This document shows, piece after piece, positions 1 through 9,190 of a stretch of DNA of 64,000 bases. The DNA is from Pelagerythrobacter marinus (GTDB taxonomy: Bacteria > Pseudomonadota > Alphaproteobacteria > Sphingomonadales > Sphingomonadaceae), in assembly GCF_009827515.1 (NCBI RefSeq), contig NZ_WTYO01000008.1, positions 1-64,000 of the forward strand, in the 5' to 3' direction. How positions within the stretch are numbered: position 1 is the stretch's first letter; the number at the start of each line of letters is the position of its first letter. Position numbers and translations under genes: made by a program. Under the pieces are notes generated by a model, which worked only from the letters and a program-made list of their open reading frames with translations, had not been told where the DNA came from and ran no database searches.

Positions 1-551
1 CGTTGTCGCTGACGATCATGCCGGGCTTGCCACGCTGGGCGATCAGCTCGGTCAGCTCGCGAACGACACGGCGACCAGAGATCGAGGTATCCGGCACCGC
101 TGCGAGACACTCCCTCGTCACGTCATCGACGACGTTGAGCACGCGGAACCGCCTGCCAGACGCCATCTGATCGTGAACGAAGTCGAGGCTCCAGCGCTGG
201 TTCGGTAAGGCGAGCACCGGAGCAGGTGCCCTCGTGCCGACTGCGCGCCTGCGGCTGCGTCGACGCCTCACCGCCAAGCCTTCCTCCTTGTAGAGCCTCT
301 GGGTCTTCTTCCGGTTGATCATGATCCCCTCCCGACGCAGCAGGATATGCAGACGGCGATAGCCGAACCGGCGACGCTGGTTGGCCAGCTCCCGCAGCTT
401 CTCTCGCAGACCGGCATCATCGTCCCGGGTGGAACGGTAACGCACGCTCTTGCGATCGGCATCGATGACACGGCACGCCCGCCGCTCGCTCATCCCGTGG
501 CATGCCTGAAGATGAGCGACAGCTTCCCGCTGCGCGGCGGGCGTCAGAACT
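1..551 (-). CDS. IS3-family transposase OrfB (rve integrase core), partial
   Basis: This is the transposase catalytic subunit, read on the minus strand and cut by the window edge. The frame is open over about 183 residues. It has an N-terminal HTH_21-like region containing CHGMSERRACRVI, then the integrase core with RWSLDFVHD (first catalytic Asp) and MIVSDN (second Asp) at the edge. The third catalytic residue (Glu) is off the window. It has no convincing start of its own. It is joined to OrfA by a -1 slip on the A-AAA-AAG heptamer complementary to 550-556, after which GTT CTG ACG opens the OrfB frame. This is the known IS3 mechanism for making the OrfAB fusion. Confidence 0.85.
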
Positions 552-810
552 TTTTTGCCAGAAGATCCTTCAGCGCAGCCTTGTCCAACATCGCATCGGC
601 CAGCAACCGCTTGAGCTTGGCGTTCTCGCTCTCCAGCTCCTTGAGCCGCCGGGCATCGGATACCTCCAGCCCGCCATACTTCGACTTCCAGTTGTAGATC
701 GTCGCTTCCGAAACCCCGTGTCGCCGGGCCAGGTCGGCGGTCTTCGCTCCCGCCTCCGCCTCCTTGAGCACGCCGATGATCTGCTCTTCTGAAAACCTCG
801 TTCTCTTCAT
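544..810 (-). CDS. IS3-family transposase OrfA (HTH_Tnp_1)
   Basis: An 88-residue DNA-binding subunit of the IS. The N-terminal half carries the helix-turn-helix of the family (FSEEQIIGVLKEAEAG, then TADLARRHGVSEATIYNWKSKYGG). The C-terminal half is a leucine-zipper-like helix (ELESENAKLKRLLADAMLD) used for multimerisation. The length is typical of the IS407 group. The gene ends in LLAKKF then stop, directly over the slippery A-AAA-AAG at which ribosomes shift into OrfB. No metal-island function is implied; it belongs to the element that truncated the neighbouring czcC-like gene. Confidence 0.9.
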   Translation of the reverse strand: MKRTRFSEEQIIGVLKEAEAGAKTADLARRHGVSEATIYNWKSKYGGLEVSDARRLKELESENAKLKRLLADAMLDKAALKDLLAKKF

Positions 811-849
811 CTCGTCCGTCCTTCTGTCAGGGCCGGACTCTAATCCAAC

Positions 850-2046
850 TTGGAGGAAAATCAGGGGGTCACGTCAGAGCTTCTGACGCTCGAGGATGCA
901 TTGAGCCGGACAGGCGTGGTCGGCGAAACTGCAGACCCCGAATTAAACCCGCGCATCGTCGGTCCGCGGGCGGAGGCCGAGGCAGCACAGGCGCTAGTCG
1001 GTCAGGCGCGGCTGCGGCCCAATCCTGAAGTATCGCTCGAGGTTGAGAACATCGCCGGTAGTGGTGCATTCTCGGGACTCAGCGCAACCGAATATACGCT
1101 TGCTGTCGGCCAGCAGCTCGAACTTGGAGGCAAGCGTGGCGCGCGCGTGGAGGCTGCACGGGCACAGGCGCAGCTGGCAGGCTTGCGAGCCGACCTCGCC
1201 GATGTCGAGCTCAGCTTTCTCGTTCGTGAGCGCTACGTTGCGGCAGTTGCGGCTGCCTCGCGTGTCGCACTCGCTCGCGATGTGGTTGAGCGGAACGAAG
1301 AACTCGCCCGCATAGCCGGTGTGCTGGTCGAAGTGGGCCGCGAACCGCCTCTACGCGCATTGCGCGCAGAAGCGGCCCTGGCGGAAGCACGTGCCGAGCT
1401 TCAAGCGGCGCAAGCAGCCAGTCTCGCGGCGCGCACGGCGCTCGCCTCGCTTTGGAGCGACCAGGAAGCGCCGCCGCTCGTTCCGACCGACTTTCCCGAA
1501 ATCGTGCCTCCGGGCATCGTAATGGCCTCGGCGACGGGGCTGCAATTACAAGTAGCGCGAGCCGAAAGCACCGCCGCAGCCGCCGAGATCGATCGTGAGC
1601 GCAGCTTGCGCATTCCCGATCCTGTCGTATCCGCCGGTGTTCGCCGCTTTGAGGAAAGCAACGACAGTGCCTTTCTTGTCGGCGTCTCGATACCGCTTCC
1701 TTTCCGCAATCGGAACCAGGGTAACATCGCTGCTGCCGAGGCTAGGCTGCGGGCCGCCAATGCCCGCGAGGCAGTTGCGCTCGCTGACTTCGAACAGTCC
1801 ATAACCCGCGCTCGTGCCGAATATCTTGCCGCCGAAGCGCGCGTCGAGACACTTTCCACGACATCACTCCCCCAGGCTGAAGAGGCGCTGCGGCTTGTTC
1901 GCATCGGGTATCGCAACGGTCGCTTTCCGCTGATCGAGGTGTTGAGCGCAGCCGAAGCGCGTGACGCCATACGCGAGGCGTTGATCGCCGCGCAGCAAGA
2001 CCGGGGACAAGCTGCCGCCGAACTGATCAGGCTGGCCGCACAATGA
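850..2046 (+). CDS. czcC: CzcC-like outer-membrane efflux protein, 5'-truncated by IS
   Basis: TolC/OEP-family outer-membrane channel of a tripartite heavy-metal RND pump. Two OEP repeats are visible (roughly residues 15-200 and 215-395), with family features such as LRPNPEVSLEVENIAG near the start and a second helical hairpin rich in Ala and Glu. The TTG at 850 is the only start that opens the frame, but it and the first seven codons lie inside the IS3 terminus that ends at 871. No Shine-Dalgarno sequence precedes it and no signal peptide is encoded. The real N-terminus was therefore removed by the IS, and the product is probably not exported unless a hybrid start works. Its stop overlaps czcB, so it heads the czcCBA operon. 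Confidence 0.8.
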   Translation: MEENQGVTSELLTLEDALSRTGVVGETADPELNPRIVGPRAEAEAAQALVGQARLRPNPEVSLEVENIAGSGAFSGLSATEYTLAVGQQLELGGKRGARVEAARAQAQLAGLRADLADVELSFLVRERYVAAVAAASRVALARDVVERNEELARIAGVLVEVGREPPLRALRAEAALAEARAELQAAQAASLAARTALASLWSDQEAPPLVPTDFPEIVPPGIVMASATGLQLQVARAESTAAAAEIDRERSLRIPDPVVSAGVRRFEESNDSAFLVGVSIPLPFRNRNQGNIAAAEARLRAANAREAVALADFEQSITRARAEYLAAEARVETLSTTSLPQAEEALRLVRIGYRNGRFPLIEVLSAAEARDAIREALIAAQQDRGQAAAELIRLAAQ

Positions 2047-2057
2047 GGAACCTCCCA

Positions 2058-3206
2058 ATGAACCGCAGAAAACTGGCGATCGTCGCCGGAATCGTCATAC
2101 TCGCCGCGGCACTGCTATTATTGCTGTGGCCTGACTATCAAGCTGATCCTCTTGCAGAAAACGAAGCCGCCGAAACTGAATTGCCAGAAGGCCTCGTTCT
2201 GATCGACGAAGAACAGATCCGCACGGCAGAGATCGAGGTCGCCGCAGTGCAGGCCGGTGCTGCAGTCGAACTGGTCTTCCCAGCGACCGTTGCGGCGAGC
2301 CCGACCGCAAGTGCAAGAATCGATGCGCGCGCTTCGGGCGTCGTCCGCAGCGTTGGCAAGACGCTTGGCGACTATGTCCGCAAAGGCGAGACTGTTGCAC
2401 GGATCGAAAGCGCCGATGCGGCGGCACTCGCTTCCCAGCTTAGTTCCGCCCGCGCCCGCGTGACCGAGCTTTCGGCAGCCTATGAGCGGGAGCGTCGTCT
2501 TTTTGAAGCTAACGTGACAGCGCGCCAAGATCTCGAAGCGGCGCGCGCCAATCTTGACGTTGCCCGTGCCGAATTGAACCGTGCGCAGGCTGCTGTCGCT
2601 GCAGCGGGTGTAAGTGGTGATGGACGTTCGCTTGCGGTGACGAGTCCACTCTCGGGCCGCGTCACCGCTGCCCCGATCGTGCTCGGCTCGTTCGTCGATG
2701 CCGGTGAAGAACTCTACCGCGTGGTCAATCCGAACGGCCTTCAGGTAGAAGTTGCGCTGCCTTCCGAAGATGCCGCGCGCATTCAGCCTGGCGATGAAGC
2801 CGCGGTGATCGTGGGGGATGGCCGCGAGATCGGCGCACGTGTCCGATCGGTCACGCCTTCGCTCGATCCGGAGAGCCGCAGTGCCACCGCCGTGCTCAGT
2901 CTCACACGCGCTGTTCCCGGCCTCCAGCCCGGTTCGTTTCTCCAGGTACGCATTCGCCCGTCAGGCGAAGTCGACCAGAGCCGCATCACGGTTCCAGAGG
3001 ACGCCGTGCAAGTGCTCGAAGGGCGCGATGTCGTTTTCGTGCGCACACAGCGCGGGTTCCAGGCGCGTGAAGTGGCCACAGGCAGCCGGTCCGCCGGAAT
3101 GGTGACGATACTGTCCGGTCTTGAGCCGGGGCAACAGATCGCGACCGACAATGCCTTTCTGCTGAAGGCCGAACTCGAAAAGGAGAACGTCGAAGATGAC
3201 GACTGA
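2058..3206 (+). CDS. czcB: CzcB-like RND periplasmic adaptor subunit
   Basis: Membrane-fusion protein linking the RND pump CzcA to the outer-membrane channel. There is one N-terminal anchor helix (about residues 4-24, ending in LLLLLWPDY). The lipoyl/barrel-sandwich part follows (DARASGVVRSVGKTLGDYVRKGETVARI), then an alpha-helical hairpin (about 115-175), and beta-barrel and membrane-proximal domains to the end. ATG 2058 is preferred because GAGGA lies 7-12 bases upstream. An in-frame ATG at 2043 overlapping the CzcC stop is the alternative. The His-rich metal-binding N-terminal extension of some CzcB proteins is absent. It overlaps czcA by 11 bases, so the two are translationally coupled. 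Confidence 0.9.
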   Translation: MNRRKLAIVAGIVILAAALLLLLWPDYQADPLAENEAAETELPEGLVLIDEEQIRTAEIEVAAVQAGAAVELVFPATVAASPTASARIDARASGVVRSVGKTLGDYVRKGETVARIESADAAALASQLSSARARVTELSAAYERERRLFEANVTARQDLEAARANLDVARAELNRAQAAVAAAGVSGDGRSLAVTSPLSGRVTAAPIVLGSFVDAGEELYRVVNPNGLQVEVALPSEDAARIQPGDEAAVIVGDGREIGARVRSVTPSLDPESRSATAVLSLTRAVPGLQPGSFLQVRIRPSGEVDQSRITVPEDAVQVLEGRDVVFVRTQRGFQAREVATGSRSAGMVTILSGLEPGQQIATDNAFLLKAELEKENVEDDD

Positions 3207-6200
3207 TCATGTATCGACGCCTTCGGATGAGGGCAGCCACCGCCATGGCCTGATCGGGATGGTGCTGGATATCGCCGTGCGTTTTCGCTGGGCGATCATC
3301 GCTCTAACCATACTTGCTGCGATCTACGGCGCGCTCAATTTGTTGCGTTTGCCGATCGATGCGGTGCCTGACATCACCAATACGCAGGTCCAGATCAACA
3401 CCACCGCGCCTGCGCTCTCGCCTTCGCAGGTCGAGACGCAAGTAACTTTTCCCATCGAGACCGGATTGGCCGGGATTGAGGGATTGGAGATGACTCGCTC
3501 GATCTCGCGCAATGGCTTCAGCCAGGTCACCGCTATCTTCGAGGAAGGGACCGATCTCTATTTCGCGCGGAGCCAGGTAAACGAGCGTCTTGCACCAATC
3601 GGTGCTTCGCTGCCTGAGGGAGCGGAGCCCACCATGGGGCCGATTTCCACCGGCCTTGGCGAAGTGCTGATGTATACGATCGAGTATGAGCACCCCGGTG
3701 GCAAGGGTGCGACCACTGGCGGCCGGACAGGCTGGCAGTCCGATGGCAGCTTTATCACCGAACGTGGCGACCGCCTCGAAAGCGATGTCGCCAAGGCGGC
3801 CTATCTGCGCACTGTGCAGGACTGGGTCGTCGCACCGCTGATGCGTTCAGTCGACGGCGTCGCCGGGGTGGACTCAATCGGAGGCTTTGAAAAGCAATTC
3901 CTTGTTCAACCCGATCCGGCCCGTTTGACCGGCTACGGTTTGTCCTTCGACTCTCTGATCGATGCGCTCGAGGCGGCCAATCTGGCGGCCGGTGCCAATT
4001 TCGTCGACCGCGCAGACGAGGCTCTGCTTGTAAGGGTCGATGCGCGGCTTGGCGGGATCGCGGATATCGAGCAAGCAGTCGTCGCCACCCGCGAAGGTGT
4101 GCCTATCCGTATAGGTGATGTCGCCGATGTCGAGATCGGTGGCGACCTGCGAACAGGCGCCGCATCGTTAAACGGCGAAGAAGCCGTGGTCGGAACGGTT
4201 CTGATGCGCAGCGGTGAGAACAGCCGCACGGTATCGGCTCAGGCAGCCGAACGACTTGAAGAAGTCCGTGACTCGCTCCCTGCGGGGGTAGAGGCCGATA
4301 TCGTCTATAACCGGTCGTCTCTTGTCGATGCGACCATAGCCACAGTCGAGAAAAACCTGCTCGAAGGCGCGCTGCTGGTCATTGCGGTGCTATTCCTCCT
4401 ACTTGGCAACATCCGCGCCGCGATCATAACGGCACTGGTTATCCCAGTCTCCATGCTGATGGCAGCGGTCGGTATGAACCGGCTCGGCGTGTCGGGCAAT
4501 CTGATGAGTCTCGGAGCGCTCGACTTCGGCCTTATCGTCGATGGCGCGGTGATCATTGTCGAGAACAGCGTCGCACGTCTCGCGGCGCGACAACACCGGG
4601 AGGGGCGACTTCTCACCTTGGGCGAGCGGCTCACCGAAACACGCCTTGCGGCGCAGGAAATGATCAAGCCGACCGTCTACGGGCAGGCGATCATCTTCCT
4701 CGTCTTCGCCCCGCTGCTCACTTTTACCGGAGTCGAAGGCAAGACGTTCTCGCCAATGGCGATCACGATGATGCTCGCGCTGGCGTCGGCCTTCGTGCTT
4801 TCGCTGACCTTCGTTCCGGCGATGATCGCGGTCCTGCTCAACAAGAAGCTCACCGAAAAGGAGGTGAAGCCCATTCGCTGGTCGAAGGAGCGTTATGGCC
4901 CAGCGGTTCGCAAGGCCATTGCGCGGCCTTGGCCGGTTATCGGCACCGGTTTCGGCATCTTCGCGGTTGCAGCTGTCGCCTTTAGTCTTCTGGGGAGTGA
5001 ATTCACTCCACAGCTCGACGAAAGGGATCTCCTAGTCCAGTCGATCCGCATTCCTTCGACCCCCATCGAACGCTCGGTCGAAATGCAAAGACGGGTTGAA
5101 GACCGGCTCGTTGGTTTTCCTGAAGTTGAACTGGTTTTTTCGAAAACCGGTACCGCAGAAGTGGCGAGCGATCCCATGCCGCCAAATATCTCGGATGCCT
5201 TCGTCATACTTCGCCCGCGGGACGAATGGCCCGACCCCTCCAAGAGCAAAGAAGAGCTCATATCAGAAATAGAGGAGGAGCTCGGCGGTTTAGTTGGAAA
5301 TCTGTATGAATTCACCCAACCTATCGAAATGCGCTTCAACGAATTGATTGCCGGTAGCCGCAGCGATCTGGCCGTTAAGATCTATGGCAACGATCTGGCG
5401 CAATTGACAGCCGCAGCTGATGACGTGGCCGGTGTTTTGCGGCAGGTCGAAGGTGCGGCAGACGTTCGCGTTCAACAAGTTACCGGCTTTCCCACACTCG
5501 ACATCGCTTTCGATCGTCCGGTCATCGCACGATATGGGCTAACCGTCGAAGACGTGGCTCAGTCGGTCGCCATTGCGCTAGGCGGACGGCCTGCGGGTCT
5601 GGTGTTCGAAGGCGATCGGCGGTTCGACGTCGTCGTGCGTTTGCAAGATGCCACCCGAAACGATTTCGACCAGCTCGGCGCTCTCCCGATCGTCCTTGAA
5701 AACGGCGTGACGGTTCCGCTGCGAACATTGGCTGATTTCGAAGTGGTTGATGGCCTCGCCGAGGTCCGCCGTGAACAAGGGCGGCGGCTGGTGATCGTCT
5801 CGGCCAACGTGCGCGAACGCGATCTCGGGTCCTTCGTCCAAGAAGCACAGGCCGGGGTCGAAGCGCAGGTTGATCTGCCACCTGCATCTTTCATCGAATG
5901 GGGCGGCCAGTATCAGAACCTTCAAGAAGCACAGGCAAGGCTTGCGATCGTGGTGCCCATCTGTTTCGCTATGGTCCTCCTGCTCCTTTATCTGGCGCTT
6001 GGCGGATGGATCCCGGCCCTCGCGGTGTTTAGCGCCATTCCTATGGCGCTTGCAGGAGGCGTGTTCGCTCTGGTGCTGAGGGGCATGCCCTTCTCGGTCT
6101 CTACCGCGGTCGGGTTCATTGCACTCTCAGGTGTGGCGGTGCTCAACGGTCTCGTCATGATGACCGCGATCCGGCAGCGTCTCGAGAGAGGAATGCCGCT

Positions 6201-6513
6201 CGACGAAGCTATTGCCGATGGCGCGCTTGCACGTCTGCGACCGGTGTTGATGACGGCGCTGGTGGCTTCGCTCGGCTTCGTGCCTATGGCACTCGCTACC
6301 GGAACCGGGGCCGAGGTGCAACGTCCACTGGCGACGGTGGTGATCGGTGGGCTGATCACGGCAACCGCGCTGACGCTGTTCGTTCTTCCTGCAATAGCGC
6401 GGCTTGTGCTGCACCGTTCTGATGACGAGCGCAGCTGGCGCGAGAAATGGTGGGACCGTCTGCGGCGCAACGTAACGCGCGAGGAGCGGCGGGAATTAAA
6501 AAATGTAACATGA
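3196..6513 (+). CDS. czcA: CzcA-like heavy-metal efflux RND transporter
   Basis: Inner-membrane proton-driven pump of 1105 residues, the normal size for the HME-RND family, with 12 predicted membrane helices and two large periplasmic loops. Transmembrane helix 4 carries DFGLIVDGAVIIVEN, the signature of the HME1 subgroup that exports Co, Zn and Cd, rather than the Cu/Ag type. The N-terminus starts with a short cytoplasmic tail followed by the first helix (RWAIIALTILAAIYGALNLL) and the RLPIDAVPDITNTQVQI motif. It is the third gene of czcCBA and is intact, although the channel gene of its own operon is damaged. Substrate is inferred from the signature only. Confidence 0.93.
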   Translation: MTTDHVSTPSDEGSHRHGLIGMVLDIAVRFRWAIIALTILAAIYGALNLLRLPIDAVPDITNTQVQINTTAPALSPSQVETQVTFPIETGLAGIEGLEMTRSISRNGFSQVTAIFEEGTDLYFARSQVNERLAPIGASLPEGAEPTMGPISTGLGEVLMYTIEYEHPGGKGATTGGRTGWQSDGSFITERGDRLESDVAKAAYLRTVQDWVVAPLMRSVDGVAGVDSIGGFEKQFLVQPDPARLTGYGLSFDSLIDALEAANLAAGANFVDRADEALLVRVDARLGGIADIEQAVVATREGVPIRIGDVADVEIGGDLRTGAASLNGEEAVVGTVLMRSGENSRTVSAQAAERLEEVRDSLPAGVEADIVYNRSSLVDATIATVEKNLLEGALLVIAVLFLLLGNIRAAIITALVIPVSMLMAAVGMNRLGVSGNLMSLGALDFGLIVDGAVIIVENSVARLAARQHREGRLLTLGERLTETRLAAQEMIKPTVYGQAIIFLVFAPLLTFTGVEGKTFSPMAITMMLALASAFVLSLTFVPAMIAVLLNKKLTEKEVKPIRWSKERYGPAVRKAIARPWPVIGTGFGIFAVAAVAFSLLGSEFTPQLDERDLLVQSIRIPSTPIERSVEMQRRVEDRLVGFPEVELVFSKTGTAEVASDPMPPNISDAFVILRPRDEWPDPSKSKEELISEIEEELGGLVGNLYEFTQPIEMRFNELIAGSRSDLAVKIYGNDLAQLTAAADDVAGVLRQVEGAADVRVQQVTGFPTLDIAFDRPVIARYGLTVEDVAQSVAIALGGRPAGLVFEGDRRFDVVVRLQDATRNDFDQLGALPIVLENGVTVPLRTLADFEVVDGLAEVRREQGRRLVIVSANVRERDLGSFVQEAQAGVEAQVDLPPASFIEWGGQYQNLQEAQARLAIVVPICFAMVLLLLYLALGGWIPALAVFSAIPMALAGGVFALVLRGMPFSVSTAVGFIALSGVAVLNGLVMMTAIRQRLERGMPLDEAIADGALARLRPVLMTALVASLGFVPMALATGTGAEVQRPLATVVIGGLITATALTLFVLPAIARLVLHRSDDERSWREKWWDRLRRNVTREERRELKNVT

Positions 6514-6676
6514 CCGTACAGAGTTGGAGACGTCGAATGTTGGAAATTACCGAAGACAAACCATCGACCGGACTACAAGTCGGAGGAACATCTGAAAGTT
6601 TTGACCAAGACCTTTTTGTGGGTCGGTTCACGCCGGCTGCTGCCAAAGTTTCATGCCGGAGCGGAGGGAGTACCAC

Positions 6677-7315
6677 ATGAGCGGCGAAGGAGAAGTTGAG
6701 CTCGACTCGGCCGATAAGCGACGTACACTTTGGATCGTTTTATGGCTCAATGTGGCGATCGCTATAGGTTTTTTCATTGTTGGATATTTTGCTGATTCCA
6801 ACGGATTGCTTGCAAACGGCTTGGACAATTCGTCCGACGCGATAGTCTATCTGTTAAGCCTTCTGGCACTAACCCGTTCTCGAACCTGGAAGCGCGGTGC
6901 CGCGCGCTTTTCTGGTATCATGCTCCTCATCTTCGCTGGCGGCGTCATCGCCGATGCTTTCCGACGCTTTGTGGAAGGCTCCGATCCGGGCGGCGTCATG
7001 ATGATGGTGATGGCGGCGGTGGCCGGCGTGGTGAATCTCGTCTGCCTGCGAATGCTTCAGAACATGAAGAAGAAGGACGTCAATCTGCGCGCTGCCACGA
7101 CCTTTAGCTTCAACGATTTCATCTCTAACGGCGGGATCATCATTGCGGGCATCATCGTCATGCTTACCGGCGCGAACTGGCCCGATCTTGTCGTGGGTGT
7201 CGCCGTTGCGGGTATCGCGCTTTACGGCGGCATCGACATTTTGCGAGATGCGCATAAGGATCGCCATGACGAAGAGGGTACCGAGCACCGCAAGGGCGAC
7301 GAATTTGGCAGATAA
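6677..7315 (+). CDS. Cation-diffusion-facilitator-like transporter (unusual metal site)
   Basis: A 212-residue membrane protein with about six helices that resembles the membrane part of cation diffusion facilitators. It would export divalent metal from the cytoplasm. Helix 2 has DNSSD in place of the usual HxxxD or DxxxD, and helix 5 has NDFISN where zinc carriers have HxxxD. The metal site is therefore non-canonical and no histidine-rich loop is present. It lacks the C-terminal cytoplasmic dimerisation domain of YiiP. ATG 6677 is chosen because GGAGGG lies 9 bases upstream. It follows czcA by 163 bases with no clear terminator between them, so it may be read from the same promoter. Confidence 0.75.
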   Translation: MSGEGEVELDSADKRRTLWIVLWLNVAIAIGFFIVGYFADSNGLLANGLDNSSDAIVYLLSLLALTRSRTWKRGAARFSGIMLLIFAGGVIADAFRRFVEGSDPGGVMMMVMAAVAGVVNLVCLRMLQNMKKKDVNLRAATTFSFNDFISNGGIIIAGIIVMLTGANWPDLVVGVAVAGIALYGGIDILRDAHKDRHDEEGTEHRKGDEFGR

Positions 7316-7548
7316 CCGGCCAAGGTGGTTATATTTGCGACGCGTTTGACATCCGGCTGCGAACCCTTGGTTATCTACATTGCTGATGCAGTCGGAACCC
7401 AAGCCTCCGCTATAAGAGGCGACGCCGGACAGAAATCTCAGAACGGGATAGCTTCTACGCCCCACAGGTGGCCGACATGCGCGGAACTAACACTCGGAAT
7501 GCCTCGTTTCCACCATTGAAAGCTCGATTACGAATGAGGAGATAAGCC

Positions 7549-7992
7549 ATGAAAGCCCAAGATGTAATGACAGCTAACCCCGCATGCTGCAGTCCATCGA
7601 GCACCGTGCAAGAGGCAGCTTCATTGATGGTCGATAATGATTGCGGCGAAATCCCCGTTGTCGATGATTCCGGTGCGTTGGTGGGCGTGGTGACCGACAG
7701 GGACATCGCCTGCCGCTGTGTTGCCAAAGGCAATTCCTCCGACCAACGCGTTGAGGAGGTGATGACATCATCACCTGTTACTGTCACCGCCGATGCAAGC
7801 GTCGACGAATGCTGCACCAAGATGGAAGACAATCAGGTTCGGCGGCTTCCGGTGGTCGATGACGAAGGCAAATGCTGCGGCATCGTTGCGCAGGCCGATA
7901 TCGCCAGAAGCGCAGCTGAGAAGGAAACGGGTGACCTCGTGCGCGAGGTATCCGAAGCTAGTTCGGAGCCAGCTTCGGCGGGATGCTGCTAG
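7549..7992 (+). CDS. CBS-domain-pair protein, Cys-rich tail
   Basis: A 147-residue cytoplasmic protein made of two tandem CBS motifs. The first covers about residues 5-60 (QDVMTANPACCSP, PVVDDSGALVGVVTDRDI) and the second about 70-125 (EEVMTSSPVTVTAD, RRLPVVDDEGKCCGIVAQADI). CBS pairs bind adenine nucleotides and usually report energy state. It is a stand-alone pair with no catalytic domain. Unusually it has eight or more cysteines, with CC pairs near residues 14, 105 and at the C-terminus (GCC). In a metal-resistance island this may mean metal or redox sensing, which is inference. GAGG precedes ATG 7549. A GC-rich hairpin follows at 8025-8057. Confidence 0.85.
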   Translation: MKAQDVMTANPACCSPSSTVQEAASLMVDNDCGEIPVVDDSGALVGVVTDRDIACRCVAKGNSSDQRVEEVMTSSPVTVTADASVDECCTKMEDNQVRRLPVVDDEGKCCGIVAQADIARSAAEKETGDLVREVSEASSEPASAGCC

Positions 7993-8024
7993 TCGCAAAA
8001 GACTATTTATTTTACGCGCTTAAA

Positions 8025-8057
8025 GCGGACGGGGCGATCTGATCGGTCCCCGTCCGC
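8025..8057 (+). terminator. Hairpin after the CBS gene
   Basis: A perfect 10-bp inverted repeat, GCGGACGGGG at 8025-8034 and CCCCGTCCGC at 8048-8057, 33 bases after the CBS stop codon. The loop CGATCTGATCGGT can pair further. No long T tract follows, so it is either a weak intrinsic terminator or an mRNA-stabilising hairpin. Confidence 0.6.
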
Positions 8058-8105
8058 AATCGCTCGTTACTTGCCAATCGCCTCGCCCCCGACTATCCCG
8101 GGCCG

Positions 8106-8155
8106 GTGAAGTTCATTCGTACCTTGACCTTGATCCTGTCCGTCGTCAGAACATT
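8106..8155 (+). pseudogene. 5' stub of an exported-protein gene cut by the IS
   Basis: GTG at 8106 opens a frame reading MKFIRTLTLILSVVRT before it enters the left inverted repeat of the IS at 8156. A basic start followed by a hydrophobic run looks like the first half of a signal peptide. The sequence that continues after the IS at 9640 belongs to a multicopper oxidase in mid-domain, so the rest of this gene has been lost. Only 16 codons survive, so the call is tentative. Confidence 0.3.
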
Positions 8156-8210
8156 TGGCGCAGATCGCTGCGTAAATTAGCGGAGTGTGGGCCTCGTTCT
8201 GGGGTTGATA

Positions 8211-9190
8211 TTAAGCGGCGAGCCTGCGGTGCTGCAAGCGCCGATGTTCGATGGTCTGTCGCTTGATCCTTTCGCGCTGTTTGATGATGGCGGGTGCCTT
8301 GCCGAGGTAGGTATCGGCGGGTGTCACGTTGTCGAGGCTCTCGTGGTAGCGGCGGTGATTGTAATGTTCGACGAACGCCTCGATCTCCTGCTCGAGATCG
8401 CCGGGCAGGAAGTAGTTTTCGAGAAGGATGCGGTTTTTCAGGGTCTGGTGCCAACGTTCGATCTTGCCCTGGGTTTGCGGATGGAACGGGGCGCCGCGCA
8501 CATGGGTCATCTTCTGGGCCTCGATATATTCCGCCAGCTCGCCCGCGATGTACTGGGACCGTTGTCGCTGAGCAGCCTGGGCTTGTGCAACACGGTGGCG
8601 CTGTCGCAGCCCGAAGCCGCAAGAGCGAGGTCCAGCGAGTCGGTGACGTCGCTGGCGCACATGGTGGAGCACAGGCGCCAGGCGATGATGTAGCGGGAGT
8701 AATCGTCGAGCACGGTCGACAGATACATCCAGCCCCACCCGATGATTTTGAAGTAGGTAAAATCGGTCTGCCACATCTCGTTCGGGCGTGTGGTCTGCGT
8801 GTGGAACGCCTCGGCCGCCTTGATCACGACATAGGCCGGGCTGGTGATCAGATCGTGGGCCTTGAGCAGGCGGTAGACCGTGGCTTCCGACACGAAGTAG
8901 CGCTTCTCGTCGGTGAAGCGCACGGCCAGTTCGCGCGGTGACAACTCGGTCTGCTCCAGCGCCATCTCGATGATCTGGCCGCGGATATCGTCCTCGATCC
9001 GGTTCCATACCCGGCTCGGCGCCGATGGCCGATCCTCCAGCGCCTCCGGCCCGCCTTCGCGGTAGCGGTCATACCAGCGGTAGAAGGTCCGGCGGGCGAT
9101 GCCGAGCCCGTCCAGCGTGCGTTTGGCAGGCAGGTGCGACTGCTCGACGATCCTGATGATCTCGAGCTTCTCGGATGCTGGGTATCTCAT
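8211..9190 (-). pseudogene. IS3-family transposase OrfB, frameshifted
   Basis: The transposase starts at ATG 9190, overlapping the orfA stop. It has an N-terminal HTH region (RRTFYRWYDRYREGG) and the integrase core with WQTDFTYFKI (first Asp) and LLSDNGPS (second Asp). At about 8551-8556 one base appears to be missing. Restoring a T after CCCAG would give SDNGPSYIAGELAEYIEA. The rest, including the catalytic Glu in QGKIERWHQTLKNR and the C-terminus, continues in the neighbouring frame to 8211. The reading frame is broken through the active site, so this copy cannot make a normal transposase unless the indel is a sequencing error. Confidence 0.85.

Larger units (their letters stand above)
1..871 (-). 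mobile_element. IS3-family (IS407-group-like) insertion sequence, partial
   Basis: The element runs off the left edge of the window. It contains a small OrfA and an OrfB in the -1 frame, the usual IS3 layout. Its right border is placed at 871 because the sequence there ends in TCA after a run of G and the complement reads TGACCCCC, matching the TG...CA termini of IS3-family elements. Base 872 onward reads as CzcC-like coding sequence. The target-site duplication cannot be checked because the other end is outside the window. Confidence 0.85.
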
